DNA from: Bacillota bacterium
GTDB lineage: Bacteria; Bacillota; Clostridia; Lachnospirales; Lachnospiraceae
Direction of reading: 5' to 3'
NCBI GenBank assembly: GCA_023436065.1
Contig: JAEZKU010000024.1
Coordinates: forward strand, 1 to 64,000
Length of the DNA: 64,000 nucleotides
Below the pieces are notes generated by a model. It worked only from the letters and a program-made list of their open reading frames with translations. It searched no databases and was not told where the DNA came from. Numbering within the stretch: position 1 is the first letter of the stretch; the number at the start of each line of letters is the position of its first letter. Shown here in pieces: positions 26,822-35,857 of the stretch. The position numbers were made by a program, and so were the translations under genes.

Positions 26822-28255
26822 TTATTCTCCCTGAAGGACTGCATTCAATACTCTTGCGAAGGGTTCCATGGCATTTTTTGCAGATTCAAGAGAGTTTTTA
26901 TTCGTTCCCAGCTCCATCAGGATGCATTTCGGCTTCAGATGCATATTGTAACGATAACAGTTTAAATAATTTTTATAGAATAAACCGGGATAGAGCTCAA
27001 TCGCCTTCAGCTGCATCTGCAGACTTAAGGCTAGGTTATCCTGGATATATGGATTCTCCAGATAAGAGATCGGCCCGTCCTGATCCCGGCTTAAACCGTT
27101 GAACAGCATAATCTGGGCTGTCTCTTTCCCATTTATCACTGTTGTTCTTTTATTCTCAGCCCCATCTCTATGTAAATCGATGATTACCTCAATGGTCGGA
27201 TTATTCTCCAGTATTTGTTGGACTCCGTCCTTTGCCTTATTATACGCTTTACTCCGTTCCAGTTTACCGTCAATGATGTCATAACAGGTGGTATCATGAA
27301 TTACATTATAACCATAGGTGTCTTCCAGTATCTGTGCAAGATGGCTTCCGACGCCTACAACTGTATCAGCCTTCTCCTTAGAACGGCTGTCAATATAGGT
27401 CTCCTGGGAATGGGTATGATAAATCAATATCTGAGGTTGATCACTTTTTTGACTTATTCTCATATCCTTTCCAAGTAATTCTTCTGCATCAAACAACCCA
27501 TCCGTCACCTTAGTCGCAGAATCCACAATATAGAAGTTTCTGACCAGAAAGCTGACATCCTTTAACTGTTCCATCGTATAATCTACTACATTGCCCGGAT
27601 TGGAGGTTTCAATTGCTTCCGGTTCCGGCCAGGGCTCTTCCTCAGACTCCTGAAAATCAAGATCACCCTCCACCGAATTGATGGACAGCCTGTCTCCACT
27701 GTTTCCCAATAAGGTGTTCCCTGCATACCGAGCCTGACGATCATTATAATAGGTTCCGTTAGTTAACAGATATGCCTCGCTGATTGACCCCTCCGGAAGA
27801 AGATACCGTTCGATCTTCTCCTTTGCATAGGCCTCCTGAAGTTTTTTCTCTGCATCACTGATTAAAAAGCCCTGATCCTTGATAAAGGAAGCCAAAGGAA
27901 AATGTCTGGAAAGCATATTGAGCGGAAAAACCGCAGCTTCTTCTCCTCCTGTATGATAACTGACCAGAGAAGAGCCTGATTCGATCACTTTGTTGCTGAT
28001 ATAATAATAGACTGCATCCTGATAGCTACCTGCTTGGCCCATTTCATGGGAGAACGAAATAGCTGCAAAACGAACCAGTAGGTACACAGAGCCGATAATA
28101 ATCAAAATCCATAGAATAAGATAGATATTCAGGCGAAGGCCTGTGACTCGAGGCCCTTTTGCCGAATACCATACACGATGTCCTTTCATAGCTGCGCCTC
28201 CAGACTGTTTCTTAAGAATGTTTCTTAAGACTGTTTCTTCAAAAGCCTGATTCAT
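26822..28255 (-). CDS. spoIIP: stage II sporulation protein SpoIIP
   Basis: Peptidoglycan amidase and endopeptidase that works with SpoIID and SpoIIM to drive engulfment. After a cytoplasmic N-terminus there is one membrane segment (about 41-64, LRLNIYLILWILIIIGSVYLL), then an extracytoplasmic region. The C-terminal SpoIIP domain holds ILIYHTHSQETYID, VIIDLHRDGAEN and ILMELGTNKNS, which carry the metal-binding and catalytic residues. 477 residues. It lies downstream of gpr on the same strand across a terminator, as in other endospore formers. Confidence 0.95.
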   Translation of the reverse strand: MNQAFEETVLRNILKKQSGGAAMKGHRVWYSAKGPRVTGLRLNIYLILWILIIIGSVYLLVRFAAISFSHEMGQAGSYQDAVYYYISNKVIESGSSLVSYHTGGEEAAVFPLNMLSRHFPLASFIKDQGFLISDAEKKLQEAYAKEKIERYLLPEGSISEAYLLTNGTYYNDRQARYAGNTLLGNSGDRLSINSVEGDLDFQESEEEPWPEPEAIETSNPGNVVDYTMEQLKDVSFLVRNFYIVDSATKVTDGLFDAEELLGKDMRISQKSDQPQILIYHTHSQETYIDSRSKEKADTVVGVGSHLAQILEDTYGYNVIHDTTCYDIIDGKLERSKAYNKAKDGVQQILENNPTIEVIIDLHRDGAENKRTTVINGKETAQIMLFNGLSRDQDGPISYLENPYIQDNLALSLQMQLKAIELYPGLFYKNYLNCYRYNMHLKPKCILMELGTNKNSLESAKNAMEPFARVLNAVLQGE

Positions 28256-28310
28256 TATATTTCGGCGCTTGTTCTTTTATACCATAAGTTCCGTTACCGA
28301 ATGCCGACAC

Positions 28311-28360
28311 AAAAAACGCCTGACAGAAGTTCATAATGACATTTCTTTCTAAGCTGTCAG
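28311..28360 (-). terminator. rho-independent terminator after gpr
   Basis: On the minus strand CTGACAG and CTGTCAG (28354-28360 and 28320-28326) pair, followed by GCG and TTTTTT (28311-28316). It lies 14 bases past the gpr stop and separates gpr from spoIIP. Confidence 0.85.
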
Positions 28361-28373
28361 AGTGTAAATTCAA

Positions 28374-29288
28374 TTAGGATATAGTCTGTGCAAAGCAGTT
28401 ATTGATTGCCTCGGAAATCGTATAGCTGATTTGCTTCACTGATTCGTCAATGTTTTTCGGAGTTACGAACATATTATCAATCTGCTGTTCTCTGACTTCT
28501 GTTATGAACTGATCAATTTCATTCTCCTCAAAACCGCTCTTCTCCATATACTTTGTCAGGGTATCCGAGACTATAGTTGCTGCATCCACAACAGTGGGGC
28601 ATCCGATTGCAATCACCTTTGTCCCGAGGGTAGCTTCATTCAAGGCCTTACGATTGTTACCGACTCCTGAACCGGGACTGATCCCGGTATCCGTCAACTG
28701 TACAGTCGTATTTACCCTGCTGACACTCCTTGATGCCAATGCGTCAATTACAATCAAAAGCTTGGGATGTGTTTCATCAATGATTCCCTTAATAATTTCT
28801 GAGGTTTCCATACCCGTCTGGGCCATCACTCCGGGTGATATCGCACTGACGCTTCCAAGATGATTTTTTTCTTTAAACTCCTCCCCATATTCTCGAATCA
28901 GATGTCTTGTAATAAATAAATTATCTACTACCTGTGGCCCAAGCGCATCCGGTGTGACCTCCCGGTTGCCGAGGCCGACCACTAAGATTTCTTCTTTCTT
29001 CAAACTGCCTGCAAGGGCCCTCAGCTGTCTGGCTATTTCCTCCGAGGCCGGCTTATAGTAATCTGAGCTTGATTGGTTCATTTTTGGTGCTTCAATGGTG
29101 ATATAGGTACCAATTGGCTTCTGCATCGCCTTCGCTCCGCGTTCATCCTTGATATTTACCACAGATACTCTGATATCATTCTTCTCATCATAATTCTCTG
29201 TCAATACGACTCCCTTGATCTCCACATCATCCTCAGGAAAGCTCTCCCTCACTTCCAAAGCCAGGTCTGTTCTGATCTTCTTATTCAC
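28374..29288 (-). CDS. gpr: germination protease GPR
   Basis: Aspartyl-like protease that degrades small acid-soluble spore proteins during germination. The N-terminal KKIRTDLALEVRE resembles both the GPR propeptide region and its substrate site. Core motifs are VVGLGNREVTPDALGPQVVDNL and GVMAQTGMETSEIIKGII, plus LLIVIDALASRSVSRVNTT in the usual order. 304 residues is slightly shorter than B. subtilis GPR (about 370) because an internal region is reduced. The start is GTG, seven bases after GGAGGG. Transcribed divergently from rpsT. Confidence 0.95.
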   Translation of the reverse strand: MNKKIRTDLALEVRESFPEDDVEIKGVVLTENYDEKNDIRVSVVNIKDERGAKAMQKPIGTYITIEAPKMNQSSSDYYKPASEEIARQLRALAGSLKKEEILVVGLGNREVTPDALGPQVVDNLFITRHLIREYGEEFKEKNHLGSVSAISPGVMAQTGMETSEIIKGIIDETHPKLLIVIDALASRSVSRVNTTVQLTDTGISPGSGVGNNRKALNEATLGTKVIAIGCPTVVDAATIVSDTLTKYMEKSGFEENEIDQFITEVREQQIDNMFVTPKNIDESVKQISYTISEAINNCFAQTIS

Positions 29289-29361
29289 TGTATTTCCCTC
29301 CAGAATAATAAATTTCCATTATATCTTCATTATTTTTTACAAGGTTTTTTAAAAATATGTA

Positions 29362-29390
29362 TTGACAGAACAAATCTGATAGACTACTAT
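29362..29390 (+). promoter_or_regulatory. promoter for rpsT
   Basis: Plus-strand TTGACA (29362-29367) and TACTAT (29385-29390) with a 17-base spacer. A TATAAT lies five bases further on but is too far from the -35. The leader to rpsT is about 140 bases long. Confidence 0.65.
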
Positions 29391-29536
29391 ATAATAGTAT
29401 GTTTCCATTAGAACGTCCGTGTCCGGATTTAATGAAACAAAGTATTCGAGCGATCATAACCAGCTTACATCTCACTCTCAATTTGGTGTATCTGGCACTG
29501 TGGTTGATAATAATTTAATATTTGGAGGTGTACGAA

Positions 29537-29800
29537 TTGGCTAACATTAAATCTGCTAAGAAGAGAATCTTAGTTAACGAGACTAAGGCTGCTAGAAATA
29601 AGCAAATCAAGTCCAAGGTTAAGACGATGATAAAGAAAGTAGATGCTGCTGTTGCTGCCGGTGACAAGGAACTTGCTAAGACAAGCTTAGTTGCAGCTGT
29701 TTCCGAAATCGATAAGGCTTGCTCAAAGGGTATATATCACAAGAATACAGCATCCAGAAAAGTATCCCGTTTAACCAAGGCTATCAATAATATTGCATAA
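29537..29800 (+). CDS. rpsT: 30S ribosomal protein S20
   Basis: Small-subunit ribosomal protein. The 87-residue product begins MANIKSAKKRILVNETKAAR, matching S20, and is rich in Lys and Ala as expected. Translation starts at TTG (29537), six bases after GGAGGTG; a TTG start for S20 is known in other bacteria and may be part of its translational autoregulation. An upstream in-frame TTG would overlap the ribosome binding site. Confidence 0.97.
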   Translation: MANIKSAKKRILVNETKAARNKQIKSKVKTMIKKVDAAVAAGDKELAKTSLVAAVSEIDKACSKGIYHKNTASRKVSRLTKAINNIA

Positions 29801-29813
29801 AGAAGTACTTACA

Positions 29814-29840
29814 GGCTGCCACACGGCAGCCTTATTTTTA
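29814..29840 (+). terminator. rho-independent terminator after rpsT
   Basis: GGCTGCC (29814-29820) and GGCAGCC (29825-29831) with loop ACAC, followed by TTATTTTTA. Confidence 0.92.
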
Positions 29841-30033
29841 TGCTGATTACAGAGTGTTGTGGTACTCTTCTGTCTGATAGGCTGTGTTATCTATGCGATA
29901 ACAGTGTCACAGGGTCTATTGTATTAATGAGCTATGTTTATTAAGTGATTCAAAACAGTTCTATAATGGCAAATTCAAAGAAATTACTTTCTATATTATC
30001 ATTGTCTTTCCCTATGTAATCACTGTCTATATC

Positions 30034-30227
30034 GTGTTCGTGTCAGCAGTCAGGTGGGATGTAATCCCACCTGAACTGTTTTCAGAAAACATAAAAACAG
30101 AACCCATGATCGAAGTAATTAGCATGTAATATACTACTCCCCCATGGGTCCTGTTTTTATGTTCTTTGAAAATAGTCAGGGATAGACTTTCAATCTATCC
30201 CTGACACTGACGGCGAACACTGCGCCG
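30034..30227. repeat. multi-hairpin non-coding segment
   Basis: Within 190 bases there are four stems. TCAGGTGGGAT/ATCCCACCTGA lies at 30050-30074. A 21-bp stem with one mismatch pairs 30088-30108 with 30143-30163. GTCAGGGATAGA/TCTATCCCTGAC lies at 30175-30205. CGGCG/CGCCG lies at 30211-30227. Outer segments GTGTTCG-TGTCAG (30034-30046) and CTGACA plus CGAACAC (30201-30220) can also pair, so the whole may close as one structure. It lies in the 524-base gap between the convergent rpsT and SLH genes; T-rich arms suit bidirectional termination. The remainder of the gap shows only a short TTATC/GATAA stem near 29890-29904. Confidence 0.75.
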
Positions 30228-30364
30228 CACTTCTTTAATATTTTCGATACGCTCAATCATACATTATGAACATAATCTCTATAGCAAATCCTGTCTGTGC
30301 TGATTTATTTGATTAACACATCACTGATATAATAACTTTATTGGCTACCTTTTATATTAGCTCC

Positions 30365-32626
30365 TTAATTCACTCCATCCTTCTGTACCCGGATATACTC
30401 AATAATCATATCAACGGCATCCGCTCTTGTTACCTTAAAGGTAGGATTGAACTTATTTCCTGTATCGCCCTTTACTATTCCAAGTCCCTTAGCCAAAGCT
30501 ACCGCGCCGAAGTACTTCGTATTGATTGAACTCTCATCTTCAAAGCCGGTCTTGTAGATACCTGAGATATTCGCCATCTTTGTCAGGCCAAGCTTTTCGA
30601 TGAAGAGCTGTGCAAGCTCCTCTCTGGTAATATGGGAAGCATCCGCAGCAGCCTTCTCTGTTGATTCGTTATAAACAGCATATCCAATCTTATTCAGCAG
30701 ATTATTCAATTCACCTACAGTAATAGGCTGCTCAGGAAGGAACTTCCCACCCTCAAAGCCAATGTTCATATCTGCAAGCAGTAATACATTCTTATACTTA
30801 ACCTGATCAGTCACATCCTCATAGGTATAGGTAGCAATCTTCTGATAGGTTTTGCCGTTTGACTCCAACTGTTCTCCGGTGAAGGGTGAGATATAAGAAG
30901 GGGTTACATCGGGACGATACACCAACCTCACCTCATACTCTGCCTTGGTCTGGTTGGAGTAATAACCATCCTTTGTCTTGCTCTGACTAACCTTATTAAT
31001 CTGATTAATCTCATACTTCAGTCCATAACCATCCTTCACAAGATAATAATCCATCGCTTTTTCTGCAGAAATGATGCCAACCGGTGCTTCAAAGGTTACA
31101 TCCTCATCCCAGTAGAAACCATAGGAATATATCTTACCGGTTACACCGTCAACAGAGCCGTAGATGCTATTGTAAGGATATTCAATACCTTCATTGACAC
31201 GGTTATACTGATAACGGTAGCCTCCGTAAACCGGCTTATCATTTTTATAATAAGCCACATAATCATTTGTCTCATCACTTAAAGCGGAATTCTTAAAACG
31301 GGCAGATATCTGAGCCTTTAAGAAACTTTCAAGTATTTTCTTGGATTCCGACTTACTGTATTTGATCTTAACGGTATCCCACTTCTGGTTTTTCTCATCA
31401 TAATGATCCTTTATGCTTGAATAAAAGCTGAGGATTTTCCCACTGACTGCATCCACGGTAGCATATGCAAAACCTCTGTAGGTATCCTTATCCTTTTCGT
31501 AGTTTATCTCTCTGGGATCATTCAGCGAGATGTTCCATACATAAGAGGAGTTCATCTTACTTAAATTTGCATTGTATTGGATAAGCTCCTTTTCAATATA
31601 TAAAGCCTTATTACCTGTTATGATAGAGATTGCTTTTTCCTTCGAAATAATGTTCTTCAGCTCTTCTACCTTCTCCTGCTCCTCCGGTGTCAGATTGCTG
31701 TTGACACCTCTGAGGCTGCCACTGGCATCAGCAGCTGCTTCCTCCTTGGTAGTCGCTCCGTAACCGCTATTTACCCATTCAGATTTCGTCAGATATACCT
31801 CTCCTGTTATAGCATCAATTGAAATGTAAGGTAAGGTAGGTTCATATACCAGAAAAGCCTTTTTCTGATCTGTACCCTTAACAGAATCATAGATAACAGC
31901 ATAATCCGTGCGATACATGAGCTTCATCTTCATCTGTTTCTTGATCAGTTTCACAGCTTCCTCATTCGAAAGCTTTGCTTTCTTAGCCGGTATTTTCGCA
32001 TCATATAGCCAGTTTACTGATATTGAAGTAACCTCACCGGTGATGCAATTGACAGAGACACGAACCGAATTGTCCGGCATGCTGATTCCATTTTCTATTC
32101 TCTGATAATTATAAACATAATTATTACTGTAAATACCTTCAAAGTCCGAGCTCAAATACTCAAGCTTTCCGTTAGTTTCCGGAGCCACCTTGCGGATAAA
32201 ATCCTCGGCTGTACTCTTCAGCTCGGATCTTTGATACTTCGCCACACCGGTCCCAGTTTCCTTATAATTATATTTACTAAAGTAAGTGATATGAGAATCC
32301 GCATCGATATTCACTTGGATGCCGGCGGTTCCGTCCTTTGTACTCCAGTTCATACTCCAAAATGCATTGGAATATGCACCTGTATCATTAAAGTAGTAAT
32401 TAAACGATGAATATTCACTCGGTATCTGGATCGTTGCCTTCACGATATTGATGGCTGCAGTTAATCCTGACTGAGTAGGCTCCTTGGAACCTCTTGCCGG
32501 TTCCTCCGCAGCTATTCCAACTACCTCCGCGGCTTTTTCCTTTACAGCTGTTGCCGCAAATACATCAAGCGGCAATGAGGATGTTACAATAAGGCCACTG
32601 AGCAGCATCACAACTAATTTTTTCAT
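30365..32626 (-). CDS. secreted YcdB/YcdC-repeat protein with S-layer homology domains
   Basis: A 753-residue surface protein. A signal peptide is clear (MKKLVVMLLSGLIVTSS, cleavage near VFAA at about 25). The central region (about 110-590) contains repeated PepSY/YcdB-like modules with recurring patterns such as VDAVSGKI, VNCITGEVTS, ISIDAITGEVY and VDGVTGKIYSY. The last 120 residues hold SLH-type repeats (ITVGELNNLLNKIGYAV, ITREELAQLFIEKLG, KVTRADAVDMIIEYI) expected to bind cell-wall polysaccharide. Its enzymatic role, if any, is unknown. AAGGAG precedes the ATG. It follows the EamA gene by 38 bases. Confidence 0.88.
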   Translation of the reverse strand: MKKLVVMLLSGLIVTSSLPLDVFAATAVKEKAAEVVGIAAEEPARGSKEPTQSGLTAAINIVKATIQIPSEYSSFNYYFNDTGAYSNAFWSMNWSTKDGTAGIQVNIDADSHITYFSKYNYKETGTGVAKYQRSELKSTAEDFIRKVAPETNGKLEYLSSDFEGIYSNNYVYNYQRIENGISMPDNSVRVSVNCITGEVTSISVNWLYDAKIPAKKAKLSNEEAVKLIKKQMKMKLMYRTDYAVIYDSVKGTDQKKAFLVYEPTLPYISIDAITGEVYLTKSEWVNSGYGATTKEEAAADASGSLRGVNSNLTPEEQEKVEELKNIISKEKAISIITGNKALYIEKELIQYNANLSKMNSSYVWNISLNDPREINYEKDKDTYRGFAYATVDAVSGKILSFYSSIKDHYDEKNQKWDTVKIKYSKSESKKILESFLKAQISARFKNSALSDETNDYVAYYKNDKPVYGGYRYQYNRVNEGIEYPYNSIYGSVDGVTGKIYSYGFYWDEDVTFEAPVGIISAEKAMDYYLVKDGYGLKYEINQINKVSQSKTKDGYYSNQTKAEYEVRLVYRPDVTPSYISPFTGEQLESNGKTYQKIATYTYEDVTDQVKYKNVLLLADMNIGFEGGKFLPEQPITVGELNNLLNKIGYAVYNESTEKAAADASHITREELAQLFIEKLGLTKMANISGIYKTGFEDESSINTKYFGAVALAKGLGIVKGDTGNKFNPTFKVTRADAVDMIIEYIRVQKDGVN

Positions 32627-32664
32627 ATAAGCACTCCTTCCGTTCTAAGCAATTCTTTATGCTT

Positions 32665-33624
32665 TCAATCATTAGACGAAGAAGAATATTCCACGGTTTC
32701 ATTTTTTTGTACAAATTTCACCCGTTCCTTATTCCTATAACGGGCAAAGCTCTTGCTCTCTGACAGGAGCAGTCCCAGAATGGTTAATACGATTCCAATA
32801 GCCGATTCCTTCGTGATGATCTCGTGTAATACAAGGACTGAAGTAACTGCAGTTATGACGGGAACCAGATAAATATATACCGTTGTTTTCACTGTCCCTA
32901 ACAGCTTAACAGCGTAATTCCAGGTTGCGAAGCATAAGGCAGAGGCTCCTAAGCCTAAGAATAAGATGTTAAATAAGTTAATTGGTGCAGTCAATTCCCG
33001 TATATTTACCTGGAAGCCCATAATAAAAAGTGCCGGCAGCATGAAAATAATTCCATAGAAGAATATCCTTCGGGTTACTAAAATCGTATGATATCCAAAG
33101 GCACTGATTTTTTTTGTTATTGTGGAATATACTGCCCATATGAATGCGGCTGCAGCGGCTAGAAAATCTCCCAACGGATTAATATTAACCTCTGAGGTGT
33201 TACTGAAGCTGAGCAGGTAAATTCCTGCCATAGCAATCACAAAGCCCAGGAAAAAGCGTACCCCGGGACGTTCCCCACGTAAGAATATGCCGGCAAGGAA
33301 AGCTGCAAAAAACGGAGATATGGATACGATCACCCCGACATTGGAGACCAAAGTAAAGGTCAGTGCGATATTTTCAAACAGGAAATACAGCGTGACACCG
33401 CATAGGCCGGCCGCCGCAAAATACAACTCATGCTTCCTTTCCAAAAGACGCAGTCTGCGCGGAAAAGCCAGCCATAAGGCCGTATATCCTATGATAAAGC
33501 GAATAAATAGAATTTCAATTGGTGAAAATGTTTTTAATAAAACCTTTGTAGATATAAAGGTGGTTCCCCACACAAATATGCAGAAAATGGCAGCAATGTG
33601 CCCCTTCCATGATTTATTATCCAT
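32665..33624 (-). CDS. EamA/DMT-family transporter
   Basis: A 319-residue drug/metabolite transporter with about ten hydrophobic segments in two EamA repeats (first AAIFCIFVWGTTFISTKVLL, second starting near NPLGDFLAAAAAFIWAVYST). It probably exports or imports a small metabolite; the substrate cannot be told. It lies seven bases downstream of an AraC-family regulator, so the two are likely co-transcribed and functionally linked. The C-terminal tail is Ser/Asn-rich. Confidence 0.92.
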   Translation of the reverse strand: MDNKSWKGHIAAIFCIFVWGTTFISTKVLLKTFSPIEILFIRFIIGYTALWLAFPRRLRLLERKHELYFAAAGLCGVTLYFLFENIALTFTLVSNVGVIVSISPFFAAFLAGIFLRGERPGVRFFLGFVIAMAGIYLLSFSNTSEVNINPLGDFLAAAAAFIWAVYSTITKKISAFGYHTILVTRRIFFYGIIFMLPALFIMGFQVNIRELTAPINLFNILFLGLGASALCFATWNYAVKLLGTVKTTVYIYLVPVITAVTSVLVLHEIITKESAIGIVLTILGLLLSESKSFARYRNKERVKFVQKNETVEYSSSSND

Positions 33625-33631
33625 CCTTATG

Positions 33632-34483
33632 TTACTCCTTTTCCATCGTCTTCGGCTCTGCTGCAGCTTTAAAAATCCTCTGATACTGCTTTGGTGTCAG
33701 TCCGATAAATTCTTTAAAAAAATTAGTAAAATGGCTCTGATCTGAAAAGCCTGCCATGCTGGCCGCATCAATCGGAGCAGTCCCCTGTTCTAATAATGCC
33801 TTCGCCTTGGTCAGCCGGACATTCTGCAGATACCGATAAGGTGATACCCCGACTTGCTTGGTAAAGGAACGCAGCAGATAGGATTTGCTGTAATTCGTCA
33901 TAGCCAGCAGCTCCTCTAAGAAAATGTTATCCTCATAGTGTTTCTCCATATAGGAGCAAAGGATCTTTAACTGCGGATCGGGTTCAAGGATATCCGCCTC
34001 CGTAAACGGAGAAGAATATTCCTGAAAGATCTGTTGTAACAGAAAGAAGAAAGCCTCCTCCTTTTCCAGCCTGGGTGCTGCATGAACGATTAAATCATAC
34101 ACGTCACAAAGGGATTTCGCAATTTCACTTTGGTAAACCACATTCTGAGTAAAATTCGGCATATAATCCGTTCCCGTTACTTCTTTGGCAGCCCTTGCCA
34201 TACTCTCCCGGCTGATATTGAGTGCGCGATAATCCATGATTGAACCGTCGATCGGAGCACAGTAATGATTATCCCTGGGATTGAATAAAACCAAATCCCC
34301 TGCAGAGAGCTTATACTCCTTTCCCTTACAGCTCATATGTCGCCTTCCACCTTCCATATAAGCAATGACATAATATTCGTGAAAGTGATTAGGAAATGTC
34401 TGAACCACTCCGCTTAAATTGTACGCTTCTATTTGTAAGTCACGATCATAATAGACGTGACGCTGTTCCTGCTCCTGCAGCAT
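33632..34483 (-). CDS. AraC-family transcriptional regulator
   Basis: A 283-residue regulator. The N-terminal cupin sensor domain shows PNHFHEYYVIAYMEGGRRH and LVLFNPRDNHYCAPID. The C-terminal double helix-turn-helix (about 180-275) shows LEELLAMTNYSKSYLLRSFTK, GVSPYRYLQNVRLTKAKALL and MAGFSDQSHFTNFFKEFIG in family order. The inducer is unknown. It is followed after seven bases by the EamA transporter, the likely target along with the SLH gene. Confidence 0.94.
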   Translation of the reverse strand: MLQEQEQRHVYYDRDLQIEAYNLSGVVQTFPNHFHEYYVIAYMEGGRRHMSCKGKEYKLSAGDLVLFNPRDNHYCAPIDGSIMDYRALNISRESMARAAKEVTGTDYMPNFTQNVVYQSEIAKSLCDVYDLIVHAAPRLEKEEAFFFLLQQIFQEYSSPFTEADILEPDPQLKILCSYMEKHYEDNIFLEELLAMTNYSKSYLLRSFTKQVGVSPYRYLQNVRLTKAKALLEQGTAPIDAASMAGFSDQSHFTNFFKEFIGLTPKQYQRIFKAAAEPKTMEKE

Positions 34484-34573
34484 GGTGGTAATCTCCTTTC
34501 CCTTACTATAAAAATTTATACCATTGTAACATGGAAGGGAATATAATTCTTGTATGATATTACACTACATCTC

Positions 34574-34610
34574 AAAAAAAGCAAAAAGCCAAACTCTAAC
34601 ATTAGAGTTT
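34574..34610 (-). terminator. terminator after tRNA-Ser
   Basis: AAACTCTAA (34591-34599) and TTAGAGTTT (34602-34610) pair; on the minus strand GGC and TTTTTGCTTTTTTT follow. It lies nine bases past the tRNA 3' end. Confidence 0.88.
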
Positions 34611-34619
34611 AGCTTATAA

Positions 34620-34705
34620 CGGAAGCGGTGGGATTCGAACCCACGAGCCCGTGAGGACTACCGCATTTCGAGTGCGGGCCGTTATGACCACTTCGATACG
34701 CTTCC
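34620..34705 (-). tRNA. tRNA-Ser (anticodon CGA)
   Basis: On the minus strand the acceptor stem GGAAGCG pairs with CGCTTCC, followed by discriminator G as usual for serine tRNA. The anticodon stem-loop is CCGCA-CTCGAAA-TGCGG with anticodon CGA, reading UCG. The T arm GTGGG-TTCGAAT-CCCAC is intact and a long variable arm (TAGTCCTCACGGGCTC region) marks a class II tRNA. CCA is not encoded. Confidence 0.96.
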
Positions 34706-34806
34706 AAATCTATGATTACGACCGGTCACAGGACCAAATCCGTAATTAACATAATAATTACACCAGCATTCTTACTGATAAAAGCTCTATACAAGCATTT
34801 TCATTT

Positions 34807-35784
34807 CTATCTCTTGCTGAAGGTGATGATAAAGAGCTCCACACCAATCTTCTCCAGCATTCTTCCTGTCTTAACCTGTTCTTCAATCTCAGCAGAAAAC
34901 TCCAACGCTTCCTTCAGCCTCTTCGAAGAGAAATTCTTCGCCTGTCCCAGATACTTATTCACCGCAAAAGGCGGAACTCCAACTTTCTCACTGATGGTGG
35001 AAGCTTGAAATCCCAAAGCCTGCAAGTTCTTCGCCTGAAGCAGGATGTTAAAGTGTCTTGTTATCAGATACAGGATGGACAAGGGCTTTTCCCTGACAGA
35101 AAGTAAATCATAATATAAATCCAGGGCTTTACTCTGTTGCTTTGAACCGATTGCATCAATCATAAGGAAAATCTTTCCCGAAATCTGCGTGGTTACCACT
35201 GCATCAATATCCTCAGGGCGGATGATATCCCGTCCATAGGCATATCCGATAAGCTTCTCTACTTCATTACTGATATTAATCATATCAGCACCTGTCTTAT
35301 CAAGCAGATACAGGATAGTTGACTCGGTTATCTTCTTTCCTTCCTGCTCAAGCATAGAGGCTACGAAAAGCTTCAGGTTCTGTTCATCCAGGCCGTTCAT
35401 CTCTGATACAGTACCTTGATCCTTGATCAGTTTGAACAGCTTGTTTCTTTTATCAACTTCATCCTCGACAAAAAGAATGACGGTACTATCCGGTGTACTC
35501 TCCAGTAACTCACCGAGCTCACTCGATGCTTTGAATAAGCCGCTGTTCTCAATGAGAATCAGGCGCCTATCACTAAAGAAGGGTAAGGTCTGTGCAGCCT
35601 CATAAACCTTTCTGGGCTCTACATCTTTACCCTCAAAATAGGTATAATTCATGTCGCTGTCATCCTTCAGGATTGCAGTCTTTATTTTATCCCGGTACAG
35701 CTTCTTTAAGTAATCCTCAGTTCCATAGAGAAGATAGAACTTCTTGAAGCTGTTAGTTCTGATGTGTTCCTTGATCACCTTCAT
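34807..35784 (-). CDS. holA: DNA polymerase III subunit delta HolA
   Basis: Clamp-loader subunit that opens the beta sliding clamp. The 325-residue protein shows the AAA+-like N-terminal domain (FYLLYGTEDYLKKLYRDKI, ILIENSGLF), the lid and the C-terminal collar domain (SILYLITRHFNILLQAKNL). In many Firmicutes holA directly precedes rpsT; here tRNA-Ser, a regulator, a transporter and a surface protein lie between. 74 bases separate it from the upstream signal peptidase gene. Confidence 0.95.
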   Translation of the reverse strand: MKVIKEHIRTNSFKKFYLLYGTEDYLKKLYRDKIKTAILKDDSDMNYTYFEGKDVEPRKVYEAAQTLPFFSDRRLILIENSGLFKASSELGELLESTPDSTVILFVEDEVDKRNKLFKLIKDQGTVSEMNGLDEQNLKLFVASMLEQEGKKITESTILYLLDKTGADMINISNEVEKLIGYAYGRDIIRPEDIDAVVTTQISGKIFLMIDAIGSKQQSKALDLYYDLLSVREKPLSILYLITRHFNILLQAKNLQALGFQASTISEKVGVPPFAVNKYLGQAKNFSSKRLKEALEFSAEIEEQVKTGRMLEKIGVELFIITFSKR

Positions 35785-35857
35785 AATTAAGCTCCTATCG
35801 GACAGAACATTATATATTCTATCGAATCCCTATGTAAATTGCAAGCAGGAAATAAAA

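Noticed and set aside
29290..29361. sporulation (sigma-G/F) promoter for gpr
   Set aside because: A TATAAT lies upstream but no convincing forespore -35/-10 pair at proper spacing could be assigned, so no promoter is annotated.
34620..34705. tRNA-Ser as an active phage or island attachment site
   Set aside because: No integrase gene and no second copy of the tRNA 3' end were found in the accessory block to its left.
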